Source: an uncultured Lachnospiraceae bacterium (GTDB taxonomy: Bacteria; Bacillota; Clostridia; Lachnospirales; Lachnospiraceae). Taken from it: a DNA stretch of 64,000 nucleotides. Positions 52,853 through 61,559 of this stretch are shown here, piece after piece; the first letter of the stretch is position 1, and each line of letters starts with the position of its first letter. Where the stretch lies: assembly GCA_910588565.1 (NCBI GenBank), contig CAJUPF010000001.1, positions 1 to 64,000 of the forward strand, read 5' to 3'. The position numbers and the translations under genes were made by a program. A model generated the notes under the pieces. It had not been told where the DNA came from and ran no database searches. It saw only the letters and a program-made list of their open reading frames with translations.

Positions 52853-54130
52853 TCAGGTTAGCTCCTCAATCGCCTTACCGATATCATGGCGCATATATTT
52901 GTTTTCAAACGAAATCCATTCCGCAGCTGCATATGCGTTTGCCCGCGCTTCTTTTAAATCCGCTCCCTTTGCCGTAATTCCCAGCACACGCCCACCGTTT
53001 GTCACGATTCTGCCCTGTTCGTCCGCTTTCGTTCCCGCGTGGAAGCAGTAGTATCCTTCTTTTCCGTCAAACGTCTCTTCCCCACTGATTTCAAAGCCCT
53101 TCTGATAAGATACCGGATAGCCGTCAGAAGCAAGTACGACACAGACTGCCGCATTGTCTTCAAATTCCAGCTTCAGCTGATCCAGCGTACCGTCTGTACA
53201 AGCTTCCATTACATCAATAATATCATTTTTCATTCTGGGAAGCACAACCTGGGCTTCCGGATCTCCGAATCTGGCATTATATTCAAGTACTTTCGGCCCT
53301 TCTTCTGTCAACATCAGGCCAAAGAAAATCACTCCTTTAAACGGTCTTCCTTCCGCCGCCATGGCGTCTACCGTCTTCTGGTAGATATGTTCTTTACAAA
53401 ACGCGTCGATCTCTGCTGTATAAAACGGGCTTGGAGAAAAGGTTCCCATTCCTCCGGTATTCAAACCCTGATCGCCGTCTTTCGCACGTTTGTGATCCTG
53501 CGCGGAAGACATAATCTGAATCGTTTTTCCATCGACAAACGACAGCACAGACACTTCCCGCCCGGTCATAAATTCTTCTACCACCATATGGTTTCCGGCA
53601 GCTCCGAATTTTTTGTCCTCCATAATTTCTTTGACTCCGGCTTTTGCTTCTTCTAACGTATTGCAGATTAACACGCCTTTTCCAAGCGCAAGGCCGTCCG
53701 CTTTTAATACAATCGGCATGTTCGCCGTTTCCAGATATTCCAGCGCGGCTTTGGGATCGTCAAATGTTTCATACGCCGCTGTCGGGATACCATATTTTTT
53801 CATCAGATCTTTGGAAAAAGCTTTCGATCCTTCTAAAATCGCTGCATGTTTCCTGGGACCAAACACTTTCAGTCCAGCTTCCTCAAAGACGTCCACAATC
53901 CCGCCTACTAAGGGATCATCCATTCCAATAATCGTAAAATCAATTGCATGTTCTTTCGCAAATGCGGCTAACTTTTCAAATTCCATTGCGCCAATCGGTA
54001 CGCACTCGGCAATTTTTCCAATGCCCGCATTCCCTGGCGCACAGTAAATTTTATCCACACGCCCGCTCTTTGCCACGCTTGCCGCAATCGCATGCTCTCT
54101 TCCGCCGCTTCCAACAATGAGTACTTTCAT
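52853..54130 (-). CDS. purD: Phosphoribosylamine-glycine ligase
   Basis: 425 residues from MKVLIVGSGGREHA, with GGAG five bases upstream. ATP-grasp enzyme for step 2 of purine synthesis (PRA + Gly + ATP to GAR). Motifs: PIVLKADGLALGKGV in the ATP-binding region, FMTGREVSVLSFVDG, DHKRAKDGDQGLNTGGMG, and LEYNARFGDPEAQVVLPRM with metal ligands. It lies in the operon after purN and the small SdpI-like gene. Confidence 0.97.
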   Translation of the reverse strand: MKVLIVGSGGREHAIAASVAKSGRVDKIYCAPGNAGIGKIAECVPIGAMEFEKLAAFAKEHAIDFTIIGMDDPLVGGIVDVFEEAGLKVFGPRKHAAILEGSKAFSKDLMKKYGIPTAAYETFDDPKAALEYLETANMPIVLKADGLALGKGVLICNTLEEAKAGVKEIMEDKKFGAAGNHMVVEEFMTGREVSVLSFVDGKTIQIMSSAQDHKRAKDGDQGLNTGGMGTFSPSPFYTAEIDAFCKEHIYQKTVDAMAAEGRPFKGVIFFGLMLTEEGPKVLEYNARFGDPEAQVVLPRMKNDIIDVMEACTDGTLDQLKLEFEDNAAVCVVLASDGYPVSYQKGFEISGEETFDGKEGYYCFHAGTKADEQGRIVTNGGRVLGITAKGADLKEARANAYAAAEWISFENKYMRHDIGKAIEELT

Positions 54131-54141
54131 GGGTTCTCCTT

Positions 54142-54495
54142 TCACCTTGTCTTTGCAAACTTTCTATTTATTTCCGAATCAGTCCTATAAAACCCGAAAA
54201 TCAAAAAGCCAACTCCTACGCAGCCTCCAACAATAAGAGCGGCCTGGCCTGAGACATGAACGAAAAGCATTATAACGCTTAAAATCATCTCGGTTACGCC
54301 TAATATTTTTCCAAGGGATATGAAAATATCGGGCGCAATACTTTGCGCATAGTCCCAATGTGCCTGCGATTTCCGTGACGTTGGCGTATTATATCCATTT
54401 TGCGACTTCATATCTGATACCGGATGCTTCTTCAAGAGATGTCCCGTTAAAATCATTACAAATGGAACAATGAAGTTCAGCAATAAAAAAGACAT
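54142..54495 (-). CDS. SdpI/YhfL-family small membrane protein
   Basis: 117 residues from MSFLLLNFIVPFV, behind GGAG at seven bases. Three hydrophobic helices (about 2-18, 58-76 and 82-100), and between the first two the family motif KSQNGYNTPTSRKSQAHWDYAQ-like stretch, which is typical of the SdpI family. SdpI proper gives immunity against the SdpC toxin of Bacillus and also signals to a repressor. No toxin gene is visible nearby. Its placement inside a purine operon, between purN and purD, is unexpected. Confidence 0.75.
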   Translation of the reverse strand: MSFLLLNFIVPFVMILTGHLLKKHPVSDMKSQNGYNTPTSRKSQAHWDYAQSIAPDIFISLGKILGVTEMILSVIMLFVHVSGQAALIVGGCVGVGFLIFGFYRTDSEINRKFAKTR

Positions 54496-54521
54496 AACTT
54501 CTCTCCTTTCTAAAACTCCAA

Positions 54522-55145
54522 TCATCTGATGCACACTTTGCCGTCCGCCACCCTGACGCGTCCATTCGCTATCCGGTCAATCGCTTCCGGAAGTATCTGC
54601 CATTCTGCCTGTTCCATAACTCTGCGCTGCAAAATCTCCGGCGTATCTCCTTCTTCCACCGCAACCGCCTTCTGCAGCAGAATCGGCCCGGTATCTGTTC
54701 CTTCATCCACGAAATGAACGGTAGCGCCAGTGATTTTTACCCCGCGCTTCAGTACGCCCTCATGCACCTTAAGCCCATAATATCCCGTTCCGCAGAAAGA
54801 CGGAATCAACGAAGGATGAATATTAATAATACGGTTTTTATAAGCCGCAATCATTTCCGGCCAAATCACAACTAAAAATCCCGCCAGTACCACCAAATCC
54901 ACCTGGTAAGTATTCAGTTTTTCCAGAAAAGCCGCATGAAACGCAGCCCTGCTCTCAAAATCCTTTGGAGAAATACAGATATGCTCTATGCCTTTTGCAG
55001 CCGCCCGCTCTAAAGCGTAGGCATTTTTGTTGTTGCTGATAACAACTTCTATCTGCGTATTTGTAATTGTTCCGCCTTCAACCGCATCTATAATCGCCTG
55101 GAGATTTGTTCCGCCGCCGGACACGAGTACCGCAATCTTTAGCAT
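54522..55145 (-). CDS. purN: Phosphoribosylglycinamide formyltransferase
   Basis: 207 residues. Uses 10-formyl-THF to formylate GAR (step 3). Characteristic segments: VLVSGGGTNLQAIIDAV, VVLAGFLVVI, RIINIHPSLIPSFCGTGYYG with the catalytic Asn/His, and VHFVDEGTDTGPILLQ with the catalytic Asp. It overlaps the purM end by 7 bp. Confidence 0.97.
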   Translation of the reverse strand: MLKIAVLVSGGGTNLQAIIDAVEGGTITNTQIEVVISNNKNAYALERAAAKGIEHICISPKDFESRAAFHAAFLEKLNTYQVDLVVLAGFLVVIWPEMIAAYKNRIINIHPSLIPSFCGTGYYGLKVHEGVLKRGVKITGATVHFVDEGTDTGPILLQKAVAVEEGDTPEILQRRVMEQAEWQILPEAIDRIANGRVRVADGKVCIR

Positions 55146-56164
55146 AAGGTTACTCCTTTTTCACCATTTACAATTTTTCCGACTACATACGGCGTTTCGC
55201 CTGCCGCCCGAATCGCTTCCATCGCCCGCTCTGCCTCTGACGGCGCAACCGCAATCAACATCCCAAGCCCCATATTGTATGTATTATACATCATTTTCTC
55301 TTCAATCTGGCCCGCGCTTGCAATCATGCCAAAAATCGGCAGGACCGGGTAACTTGCTTTTTCAATTACCGCATGTCTGCCTTCCGGCAGCATACGCGGA
55401 ATATTTTCATAAAAACCGCCGCCTGTAATATGGCTGCAGGCCTTTACCAATACGCCGGAATCTTTCAGTGATTTCAGAGCCTTGACATAAATCCGGGTAG
55501 GCGTAAGCAGCGCTTCTCCCAATGTGGTTCCCAGTTCATCATAATACGTATTCAGCGCTTCCTTTTCCATCGGAAATACCTTTCGGATCAGGGAAAATCC
55601 GTTGGAATGCACGCCGGAACTTGCCATGCCGATTAAAACATCGCCCTCTTCCAAATCTTTTCCGGTAATAATATCTTTTTCATCCACAATACCAACCGCA
55701 AAACCTGCCAGATCATACTCCTCCTCCGGCATCAATCCCGGATGCTCCGCCGTCTCGCCGCCAATTAGCGCTGCGCCGCTCTGCTTGCAGCCTTCCGCCA
55801 CGCCTTTTACAATTTCAGCGATTTTCTCCGGATAATTCTTGCCGCAGGCAATATAATCCAGGAAAAATAACGGTTCCCCGCCCGCGCAGGCAATATCATT
55901 GACGCACATAGCAACGCAGTCGATTCCAATCGAATCATGCTTGTCCATCAAAAATGCCAGTTCCAATTTGGTACCGACGCCGTCCGTCCCGGATACCAGA
56001 GTCGGTTTTTCCATCTGTTTCACTCGTTCCATGGAAAATGCCCCAGAAAAGCCGCCAAGTCCGGAAAGCACCTCGCTGCGCATGGTTTCCTGCACATGCT
56101 TTTTCATCAGTTCCACTGACTTATAGCCAGCCTCAATATCAACGCCTGCCTTTTTGTAATCCAT
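55139..56164 (-). CDS. purM: Phosphoribosylformylglycinamidine cyclo-ligase (AIR synthetase)
   Basis: 341 residues, normal length. It closes the imidazole ring from FGAM (step 5). Visible: LVSGTDGVGTKLELAFLMDK, VAMCVNDIACAGGEPLFFLDY, ALIGGETAEHPG and ACSHITGGGFYENIPR. GGAGGG lies before the ATG. It stands between purE and purN. Confidence 0.97.
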   Translation of the reverse strand: MDYKKAGVDIEAGYKSVELMKKHVQETMRSEVLSGLGGFSGAFSMERVKQMEKPTLVSGTDGVGTKLELAFLMDKHDSIGIDCVAMCVNDIACAGGEPLFFLDYIACGKNYPEKIAEIVKGVAEGCKQSGAALIGGETAEHPGLMPEEEYDLAGFAVGIVDEKDIITGKDLEEGDVLIGMASSGVHSNGFSLIRKVFPMEKEALNTYYDELGTTLGEALLTPTRIYVKALKSLKDSGVLVKACSHITGGGFYENIPRMLPEGRHAVIEKASYPVLPIFGMIASAGQIEEKMMYNTYNMGLGMLIAVAPSEAERAMEAIRAAGETPYVVGKIVNGEKGVTLC

Positions 56165-56181
56165 AGTTCCCTCCTGTGGTA

Positions 56182-56688
56182 TTATACACTGTAATCCTGA
56201 TATCCTGTTTCCTGCAGCTTCGCGTCCTTTGCCTGTACCTGTTCCTTTAAGTCCTGCGCATACTCTTTTAGCTTCTGCAATAATGCATCGTCACTGGTCG
56301 CCAGAATCTTAGCCGCCAAAAGAGCCGCGTTAGCGCCCCCGTTAATCGCCACAGTCGCAACCGGAATCCCACTCGGCATCTGTACAATCGAATACAGGGA
56401 ATCCCGCCCGCCCAAAGAAGTCGTATGCATCGGAATGCCAATCACCGGCATCGGAAAAATCGCCGCGCACATCCCCGGCAGATGCGCCGCCATACCCGCT
56501 CCGGCAATCATCACTTTAAACCCTTTTTCCTCTGCCGTCTTTGCATATTCAAAAAATACGTCCGGCTCCCTGTGGGCAGAAATAATACGCATCTCATACG
56601 AAATGCCCAACTGCTCCAACACATCCGCCGCTTTCGCCATTACGGGCATATCTGAATCACTGCCCATTACAATTCCAACTTTTGCCAT
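56182..56688 (-). CDS. purE: N5-carboxyaminoimidazole ribonucleotide mutase
   Basis: 168 residues from MAKVGIVMGSDSDMPV, behind GGAGG. Class I PurE signature: GSDSDMPVM, ISAHREPDVFFEYA, IAGAGMAAHLPGM. It is the first gene of the operon purE-purM-purN-(SdpI)-purD-HAD-thioesterase. Other purine genes (purC, purF, purH) are not in the window. Confidence 0.97.
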   Translation of the reverse strand: MAKVGIVMGSDSDMPVMAKAADVLEQLGISYEMRIISAHREPDVFFEYAKTAEEKGFKVMIAGAGMAAHLPGMCAAIFPMPVIGIPMHTTSLGGRDSLYSIVQMPSGIPVATVAINGGANAALLAAKILATSDDALLQKLKEYAQDLKEQVQAKDAKLQETGYQDYSV

Positions 56689-56738
56689 AATATCCTCCAT
56701 TCTGTGCAAGTTTCATGCATACTTATGGTTCTACGGGC

Positions 56739-56767
56739 ATTATAACCCGTGTCTGAAGAAAACACAA
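56739..56767 (-). promoter_or_regulatory. Promoter of the purE operon
   Basis: Minus-strand TTGTGT, 17-bp spacer and a perfect TATAAT, 50 bp upstream of purE and directly after the aminopeptidase stop. The -10 lies inside an inverted repeat ACGGG/CCCGT (56733-56750) that could be an operator. No purine riboswitch fits the short leader. Confidence 0.7.
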
Positions 56768-56777
56768 GGAGTTCCCG

Positions 56778-58841
56778 TCACCCCAGCGGCACATTCAACT
56801 CCTCCGTCCCCGCCACGACAAATCTCCCGTCCCGGATAATATCCCTGCCGCTCCCATCCGCAGCCACCGCCGTCACCGCGTCCAGTTCCTCATAAGGAAT
56901 TGTAATATCCGTATGGCAGTTCAGATACGCCTTAGACACATCTTCATGCCGCAAAATCGAAACCGAATTATCCCGCGCCACAATCTCCTTCCCATCCGGA
57001 TTAAACACTTTGCTATCCTCCGCATGAGAATAACAGGTGTCCCCCACCGCAAAATGCGGTCCTGTCTTTTCCGCAATCAAAATCGGAAGTTTATCCATAA
57101 TCCCATACTCCCGCGCCATCCGGTACGCCGTCGTATTCGTTCCAATCGCAAACTCCCCCAACGGCAGCGTATCATGCTGCTGTAAGAGATTCTCATATAA
57201 AAACCGCTTATTTTCCTCCTCCGAATCAAAATTCGTACAGGTATAGGAAGTAATCATTCCCTCCGTAAAATCCAATTCCAGATTCAGATACTTTAACCCA
57301 TTTAAATAAACCCAGGTTACATGCAGCTTCCCGTTTGTCCCTTCTAAGACCGGAGTGGTAAACACTTCGCCCACCGGAATATTTACATCCGCCACACAAT
57401 TTTCAAATGCCGTCTCTTTCTCCGGATTAGAAAGCGGATGAATCTTCATCCACAAATCTGTCTTATTCTTCCCTTTTCCTGTAATATGCACCCGTTCCGC
57501 CGTATCCAGCACATCAATTATCTTTTGCTGCATCGTTTGGTATGCCATATAATCCAGTGTATTGATTTTCACCGTCTCCCGGAATATCTCCTCAAATTTT
57601 TCCCCAATCGCCGGTATCGGATATGCAATTATCGTAAAACTCCGCTCATCTCCTGGAATATATTCATTTGTGATCTGCCCTAAGCGGCTCATCTGATAAA
57701 CATTCAGTGCATTCTGGTCATTGCTGTACTTTGGCGCCTCCGGCTTTAACTCCGGCGTAAAGGGCTCTTCCCCGAAAATCTCCATCACTGCAGGCCCTGC
57801 ATGACGCTTCGCCTGCTTTTTATAGATTTCAAACGCCGCTTTCATTGATTCTAAACGCCGCTCCACAAATGCCTTATCCAGGTAATAAGAACTGTCCGCC
57901 TTATGATCAAATTCAAACTGCGGATTTACGGATTTTGTATAGCAGCCCCGCTTTCTGCCCCCAAAGGAAGTAATCGGATTTCTGTAAATCGTGGGGCGAA
58001 GCCCCAGCTTTTCAAAGTTTTTAATCGCTGCCCGCACCACCCGCTCAAATCCCAGAGGGTATTCTATGCATACAGTGTCTTTTTTGGATAAATCCTTGCC
58101 GGTTGCTTCATATCCTATCCGGAATCCTTCTGTCATAGTATCTGCCATGGAGCAGATTTCCGCTTCCTGCAATGTATTTAAAAATTCAGCCGTGCGGATT
58201 TCACTGCTGCTGACATATTCTCCATAACGGTACAGATACCGCAGATCGTTCAAATCCGATTCCATTACGATTTTTGTAAAAAAGTCATATTCCGGTTCCA
58301 CCATATCCCGCACTTTATCTTCCGCAAAAATCTCAATATAATCATGGAAAAACCAATATAAAATATGTTCGATTTCTTTTTTCTCCGGTTCCTCTTCCGC
58401 TTCAAAACAGTTATAGATTTCCACAAACAATTCCATCAGAATCGTCAGGTGCATCTTCCTGCCTTCAAAAGCATAGGCAATCGCTGCCCGAAGCTCCGTA
58501 TACAAAAAGCATAACAGCCCGCCAAACGTATCCCCCAGCAGACGGACTGCCGCCGCAGGATTCGCGTAACTGTCCGCATAGTGTTCCGGAAGGATATCTG
58601 CATAAAGCAGACGGTTCGTCTCTTTACATTCCTCCAGCGCGCGTCCTTGCAAAGCGTCCGCTTCCTCCTGGCATAACACGTGATCTGCCAGACAGATAAA
58701 TTCCGCCGCTTTCCGAAAATATTCCCGGTACTTTTCAGAAACCTGGCATTCTCCGGGAATGCTTACAATCCGCTCTTTTACCAGTTCATAACGTTCCTGT
58801 GCTTCCTCGTTTCCCTCTTTGAACAACTCTTTATATCCCAT
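56778..58841 (-). CDS. M29-like aminopeptidase with long N-terminal extension
   Basis: 687 residues from MGYKELFKEG (a start four codons earlier is equally possible). The C-terminal 350 residues look like the M29 metallo-aminopeptidase family (AmpS/PepS/aminopeptidase T): GKNKTDLWMKI, DVNIPVGEVFTTPVLEGTNG with the metal Glu, LGEFAIGTN, ILIAEKTGPHFAVGDTCYSH with Glu and His ligands, and LNCHTDITIPYEEL with the final His-x-Asp. Typical M29 enzymes have about 400 residues; here about 270 mainly helical residues precede, which I do not recognise. It probably removes N-terminal residues from peptides in the cytoplasm. Confidence 0.8.
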   Translation of the reverse strand: MGYKELFKEGNEEAQERYELVKERIVSIPGECQVSEKYREYFRKAAEFICLADHVLCQEEADALQGRALEECKETNRLLYADILPEHYADSYANPAAAVRLLGDTFGGLLCFLYTELRAAIAYAFEGRKMHLTILMELFVEIYNCFEAEEEPEKKEIEHILYWFFHDYIEIFAEDKVRDMVEPEYDFFTKIVMESDLNDLRYLYRYGEYVSSSEIRTAEFLNTLQEAEICSMADTMTEGFRIGYEATGKDLSKKDTVCIEYPLGFERVVRAAIKNFEKLGLRPTIYRNPITSFGGRKRGCYTKSVNPQFEFDHKADSSYYLDKAFVERRLESMKAAFEIYKKQAKRHAGPAVMEIFGEEPFTPELKPEAPKYSNDQNALNVYQMSRLGQITNEYIPGDERSFTIIAYPIPAIGEKFEEIFRETVKINTLDYMAYQTMQQKIIDVLDTAERVHITGKGKNKTDLWMKIHPLSNPEKETAFENCVADVNIPVGEVFTTPVLEGTNGKLHVTWVYLNGLKYLNLELDFTEGMITSYTCTNFDSEEENKRFLYENLLQQHDTLPLGEFAIGTNTTAYRMAREYGIMDKLPILIAEKTGPHFAVGDTCYSHAEDSKVFNPDGKEIVARDNSVSILRHEDVSKAYLNCHTDITIPYEELDAVTAVAADGSGRDIIRDGRFVVAGTEELNVPLG

Positions 58842-58937
58842 TCTGCCAATCATCCTTTTCTTTGTTCCTCAAGCGCCCATTCAATTTTTACGCAAGTTTC
58901 CTTCTATCATCCAACAGAAAGCGCAGACTCCAGCATT

Positions 58938-59357
58938 TTATTGATATCGACCCGTTATTTCAAGAGTATTCCCATCTGGGTCAATAATATTAAAATACCA
59001 GTACGGCATATGCACATTGACATACATAAGCTCTGAAACTTCTCCGATATTTAATGCCTTCAGCCGTTCATATTCCGCTTTTAAATCTTCCACTTCAAAG
59101 TTAAACACAACAAGATTGTTTTTCGGCTCGCCCGTGTCTTTATAAAAATCGTCAATATACGCCTGGTTAAACCGTTCATCCGGTTCTTTTCCAATGATTC
59201 TGGCGTCATACGATTTATTATACAGCGCAATTTTATTGCCAAACTGCACCCATCTGTCCTCATTTTCTTTATATGGTTCTTCCTGCAGCAGCTGGCGGTA
59301 AAAATCCACTGATTTTCTGATATCGTTTGCAAAAATATAGGTTGTTCCAAGTACCAT
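58938..59357 (-). CDS. VOC/glyoxalase-family protein
   Basis: 139 residues with the two beta-alpha-beta-beta-beta units of the vicinal oxygen chelate fold: LGTTYIFANDIRKSVDFYRQLL at the start and HMPYWYFNIIDPDGNTLEITGR at the end, with the metal Glu in TLEI. Members include antibiotic-resistance and lyase enzymes; nothing here shows which. The preceding 96 bp hold no gene. Confidence 0.88.
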   Translation of the reverse strand: MVLGTTYIFANDIRKSVDFYRQLLQEEPYKENEDRWVQFGNKIALYNKSYDARIIGKEPDERFNQAYIDDFYKDTGEPKNNLVVFNFEVEDLKAEYERLKALNIGEVSELMYVNVHMPYWYFNIIDPDGNTLEITGRYQ

Positions 59358-59376
59358 GCTTACCTCCCGAATTGTT

Positions 59377-59961
59377 CTATTCTTTTATATTCCCCTTTGC
59401 AGCATTTTCTTCAATCAACCTGTGGGCATATTCCCACAAAGCCCCGCTTCCTTCCTGTGTATGCGCATTCCGTTCCATAATCTGCGATTTTTCGATTCCA
59501 TGCTCCCTCCAGGAGATTCCCCCGGATGCGTCGTTTAACAGAACCGGCTGCACCTTATCCAGTGTATTTGCGAATTTGGCTTCCGGCGTTTCCCCGCGCT
59601 CAAATTCCTCCCAAAGCGCGCGGCATTCCTGCTTCTGCTCTTCGGGCAGCATACCGTAAATCCTGTCCGCCGCCTTCTCTTCCCTGAACCGCTTCGTCTG
59701 GTTCCCTGTGGTATCATAAGCGTATGTATCCCCTGCGTCAATTTCCACCACATCATGCAAAAGAACCATTTTCACCGTTTTTAATACGTCAATTTTCTCA
59801 TTGGCATAATCCGCCAGCAAAAAAGCCATAACCGCAAGATGCCACGCATGTTCCGCGTCTTTCTCTTTCCGCTTCCCGCTTGCCAGATACGTCTGCCGTT
59901 CAATTTCCTTTTGCTTGTCAAGTTCCAGTAAAAACTGCATCTGCTGTTCTAATTTATCCAT
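59377..59961 (-). CDS. HD-domain phosphohydrolase (YfbR/HDDC2-like)
   Basis: 194 residues. Metal-binding HD pattern: EHAWHLAVMAFLLADYA, then LLHDVVEIDAGD, then a later conserved Asp in NTLDKVQPVLLN. This is the HD_3 group that includes 5'-deoxynucleotidases. It probably cleans up nucleoside monophosphates. It is followed (downstream) by the VOC gene, and upstream are two small membrane proteins, all on the same strand. Confidence 0.88.
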   Translation of the reverse strand: MDKLEQQMQFLLELDKQKEIERQTYLASGKRKEKDAEHAWHLAVMAFLLADYANEKIDVLKTVKMVLLHDVVEIDAGDTYAYDTTGNQTKRFREEKAADRIYGMLPEEQKQECRALWEEFERGETPEAKFANTLDKVQPVLLNDASGGISWREHGIEKSQIMERNAHTQEGSGALWEYAHRLIEENAAKGNIKE

Positions 59962-59970
59962 CGTATCCTC

Positions 59971-60291
59971 CTACCATAAAAAACCAACGGCATATAACGC
60001 AATCCAGGCTCCTGCCGCCAAAACCGAAAGTATCGTTGCCGCGATAGGGATTCCCCGAAACGAGTCATCCTCCCGCATACTTTTTACTGACTGCACAAAG
60101 GCAATCAGCGCGATTACCCATGCCAGTATTCCCACGCTTCCCAGGTACGCGCTTCCATTTCCTCCCTGCAGATAAGACGTTATAATCAGATAGATCAGCA
60201 CAAAGATGGATGCCGCCGCTACCATGCAGGCAAGCATCCCCCTTTTTGAATGTTTCTTTCTGGTAAATTTATAGTGATTCCTGCCTTTCAT
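59971..60291 (-). CDS. Small three-helix membrane protein (DUF6142-like)
   Basis: 106 residues from MKGRNHYKFTRKKHSKRG, behind GGAGG. A basic N-terminus is followed by three transmembrane helices (about 20-38, 48-63 and 78-100). It resembles a conserved small membrane protein of Clostridia without known function. It starts 19 bp after VanZ. Confidence 0.7.
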   Translation of the reverse strand: MKGRNHYKFTRKKHSKRGMLACMVAAASIFVLIYLIITSYLQGGNGSAYLGSVGILAWVIALIAFVQSVKSMREDDSFRGIPIAATILSVLAAGAWIALYAVGFLW

Positions 60292-60309
60292 GTTATCCTC
60301 CAAAGATTC

Positions 60310-60774
60310 TTATCGATCCTTTTTGCCTGTCAGCTTATGATATATCCGGTAAATGCAGAACCCAAAAACACCCCCCAGTGTGTTCAGCAGAATATCATCC
60401 ACATCAAAACTGCCAACCTTTGACACAAGCTGCGTCGTCTCCACAAACAGGCTGAACTCAAAGCTGAACAGCATCGTCAGCAGAAATTTCCTGCACTTGG
60501 GATACAGTCGGGGAAGAAAGATTCCAAATGGCAGAAACGCCGCTACATTTCCGACCAGGTTTAGCGTTACAAACCAAAATCCCAGAGATTCTCTGTATAC
60601 CCAGAATCTTCGGATTTCCCGAAATGGAATCAGGTTATAGTGATACGTGCGTTCCGCATACGTCCTTCCCATACTGTCCGCAAAAAACAACAGATAACAC
60701 AGCACTCCCAGATATACCATAAATAAGAGAATTTCCAATCTGTGAAATAATTTCTTTCTGCTTTCTTCTTTCAA
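60310..60774 (-). CDS. VanZ-family membrane protein
   Basis: 154 residues with four or five transmembrane helices. The VanZ-like pattern is clear: YNLIPFREIRRF in the first loop, NLVGNVAAFLPFGIFLP, and QLVSKVGSFDVDDILLNTLGGVFGF with the conserved acidic residues. VanZ of Enterococcus gives low-level teicoplanin resistance; the stand-alone relatives are common in Firmicutes and their role is mostly unknown. Confidence 0.9.
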   Translation of the reverse strand: MKEESRKKLFHRLEILLFMVYLGVLCYLLFFADSMGRTYAERTYHYNLIPFREIRRFWVYRESLGFWFVTLNLVGNVAAFLPFGIFLPRLYPKCRKFLLTMLFSFEFSLFVETTQLVSKVGSFDVDDILLNTLGGVFGFCIYRIYHKLTGKKDR

Positions 60775-60828
60775 AATTCTCTCCTTTGATCATACATTCA
60801 TTTCGTCCCAAAGCCGCACCGGTTCCTG

Positions 60829-61512
60829 TTATGCCTGTGCTGCGCCATACTGTTTATAGTATTCATCAATCGCCGCTTTTAATGTATCATCAATGACAAT
60901 TTTTCCCTGGCATGGACGGTTATGCAGGCGCTCTACCACCTCTGCCATTGTCACAATTGCATTTGCCGGAAAGCCGTATGTTTCCCGAATCTCCTCTAAT
61001 GCGCTGACTTTGCCGCCCACGCCTACTTCCATTCGGTTTAACGAAACCATCAGGCCGATAATTTCCACATTGCCCTGGGCTTTGAGTATCGGGAACGTCT
61101 CTTCAATGGATTTGCCTGAGGTGGTCACATCCTCGATAATGACGACTTTATCGCCGTCTTTCATCCCGCTTCCCAGTAAAATTCCGGCGTCTCCATGATC
61201 TTTCACTTCCTTACGGTTAGAACTATAACGGATTTCCTTTCCATAAAGCCTGGAAAACGCAATACAAGCAGCCACGCTTAACGGAATCCCCTTATAAGCC
61301 GGCCCAAACAGGATATCAAAATCGGTTCCATAATTATCATGAATCGCTTTCGCATAGTATTCTCCCAGCCGCATCAGCTGCGCGCCTGTCACATAAGCGC
61401 CTGCGTTCATAAAAAACGGGGATTTTCTGCCGCTCTTCAATGTAAAATCCCCAAATTTCAGGACGTTGCTTTCTACCATAAATTCTATAAATTCTGTTTT
61501 GTATTGTTCCAT
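60829..61512 (-). CDS. pyrE: Orotate phosphoribosyltransferase
   Basis: 227 residues. Forms OMP from orotate and PRPP. Visible: FTLKSGRKSPFFMNAG near the start, FDILFGPAYKGIPLSVAACIA, SSNRKEVKDHGDAGILLGS, and the PRPP loop VVIIEDVTTSGKSIEE. It stands without other pyrimidine genes, with 54 bp to the VanZ gene. No PyrR leader structure was recognised. Confidence 0.96.
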   Translation of the reverse strand: MEQYKTEFIEFMVESNVLKFGDFTLKSGRKSPFFMNAGAYVTGAQLMRLGEYYAKAIHDNYGTDFDILFGPAYKGIPLSVAACIAFSRLYGKEIRYSSNRKEVKDHGDAGILLGSGMKDGDKVVIIEDVTTSGKSIEETFPILKAQGNVEIIGLMVSLNRMEVGVGGKVSALEEIRETYGFPANAIVTMAEVVERLHNRPCQGKIVIDDTLKAAIDEYYKQYGAAQA

Positions 61513-61559
61513 ATTCTCTTAATCTCCTTAATTTTAGCTGTTTACGGGTATCTGTTTTT

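Noticed and set aside
56689..56777. Purine riboswitch or PurR box before purE
   Set aside because: The leader is only about 50 nt and does not show the conserved three-way junction core; only a promoter and a short inverted repeat are visible.
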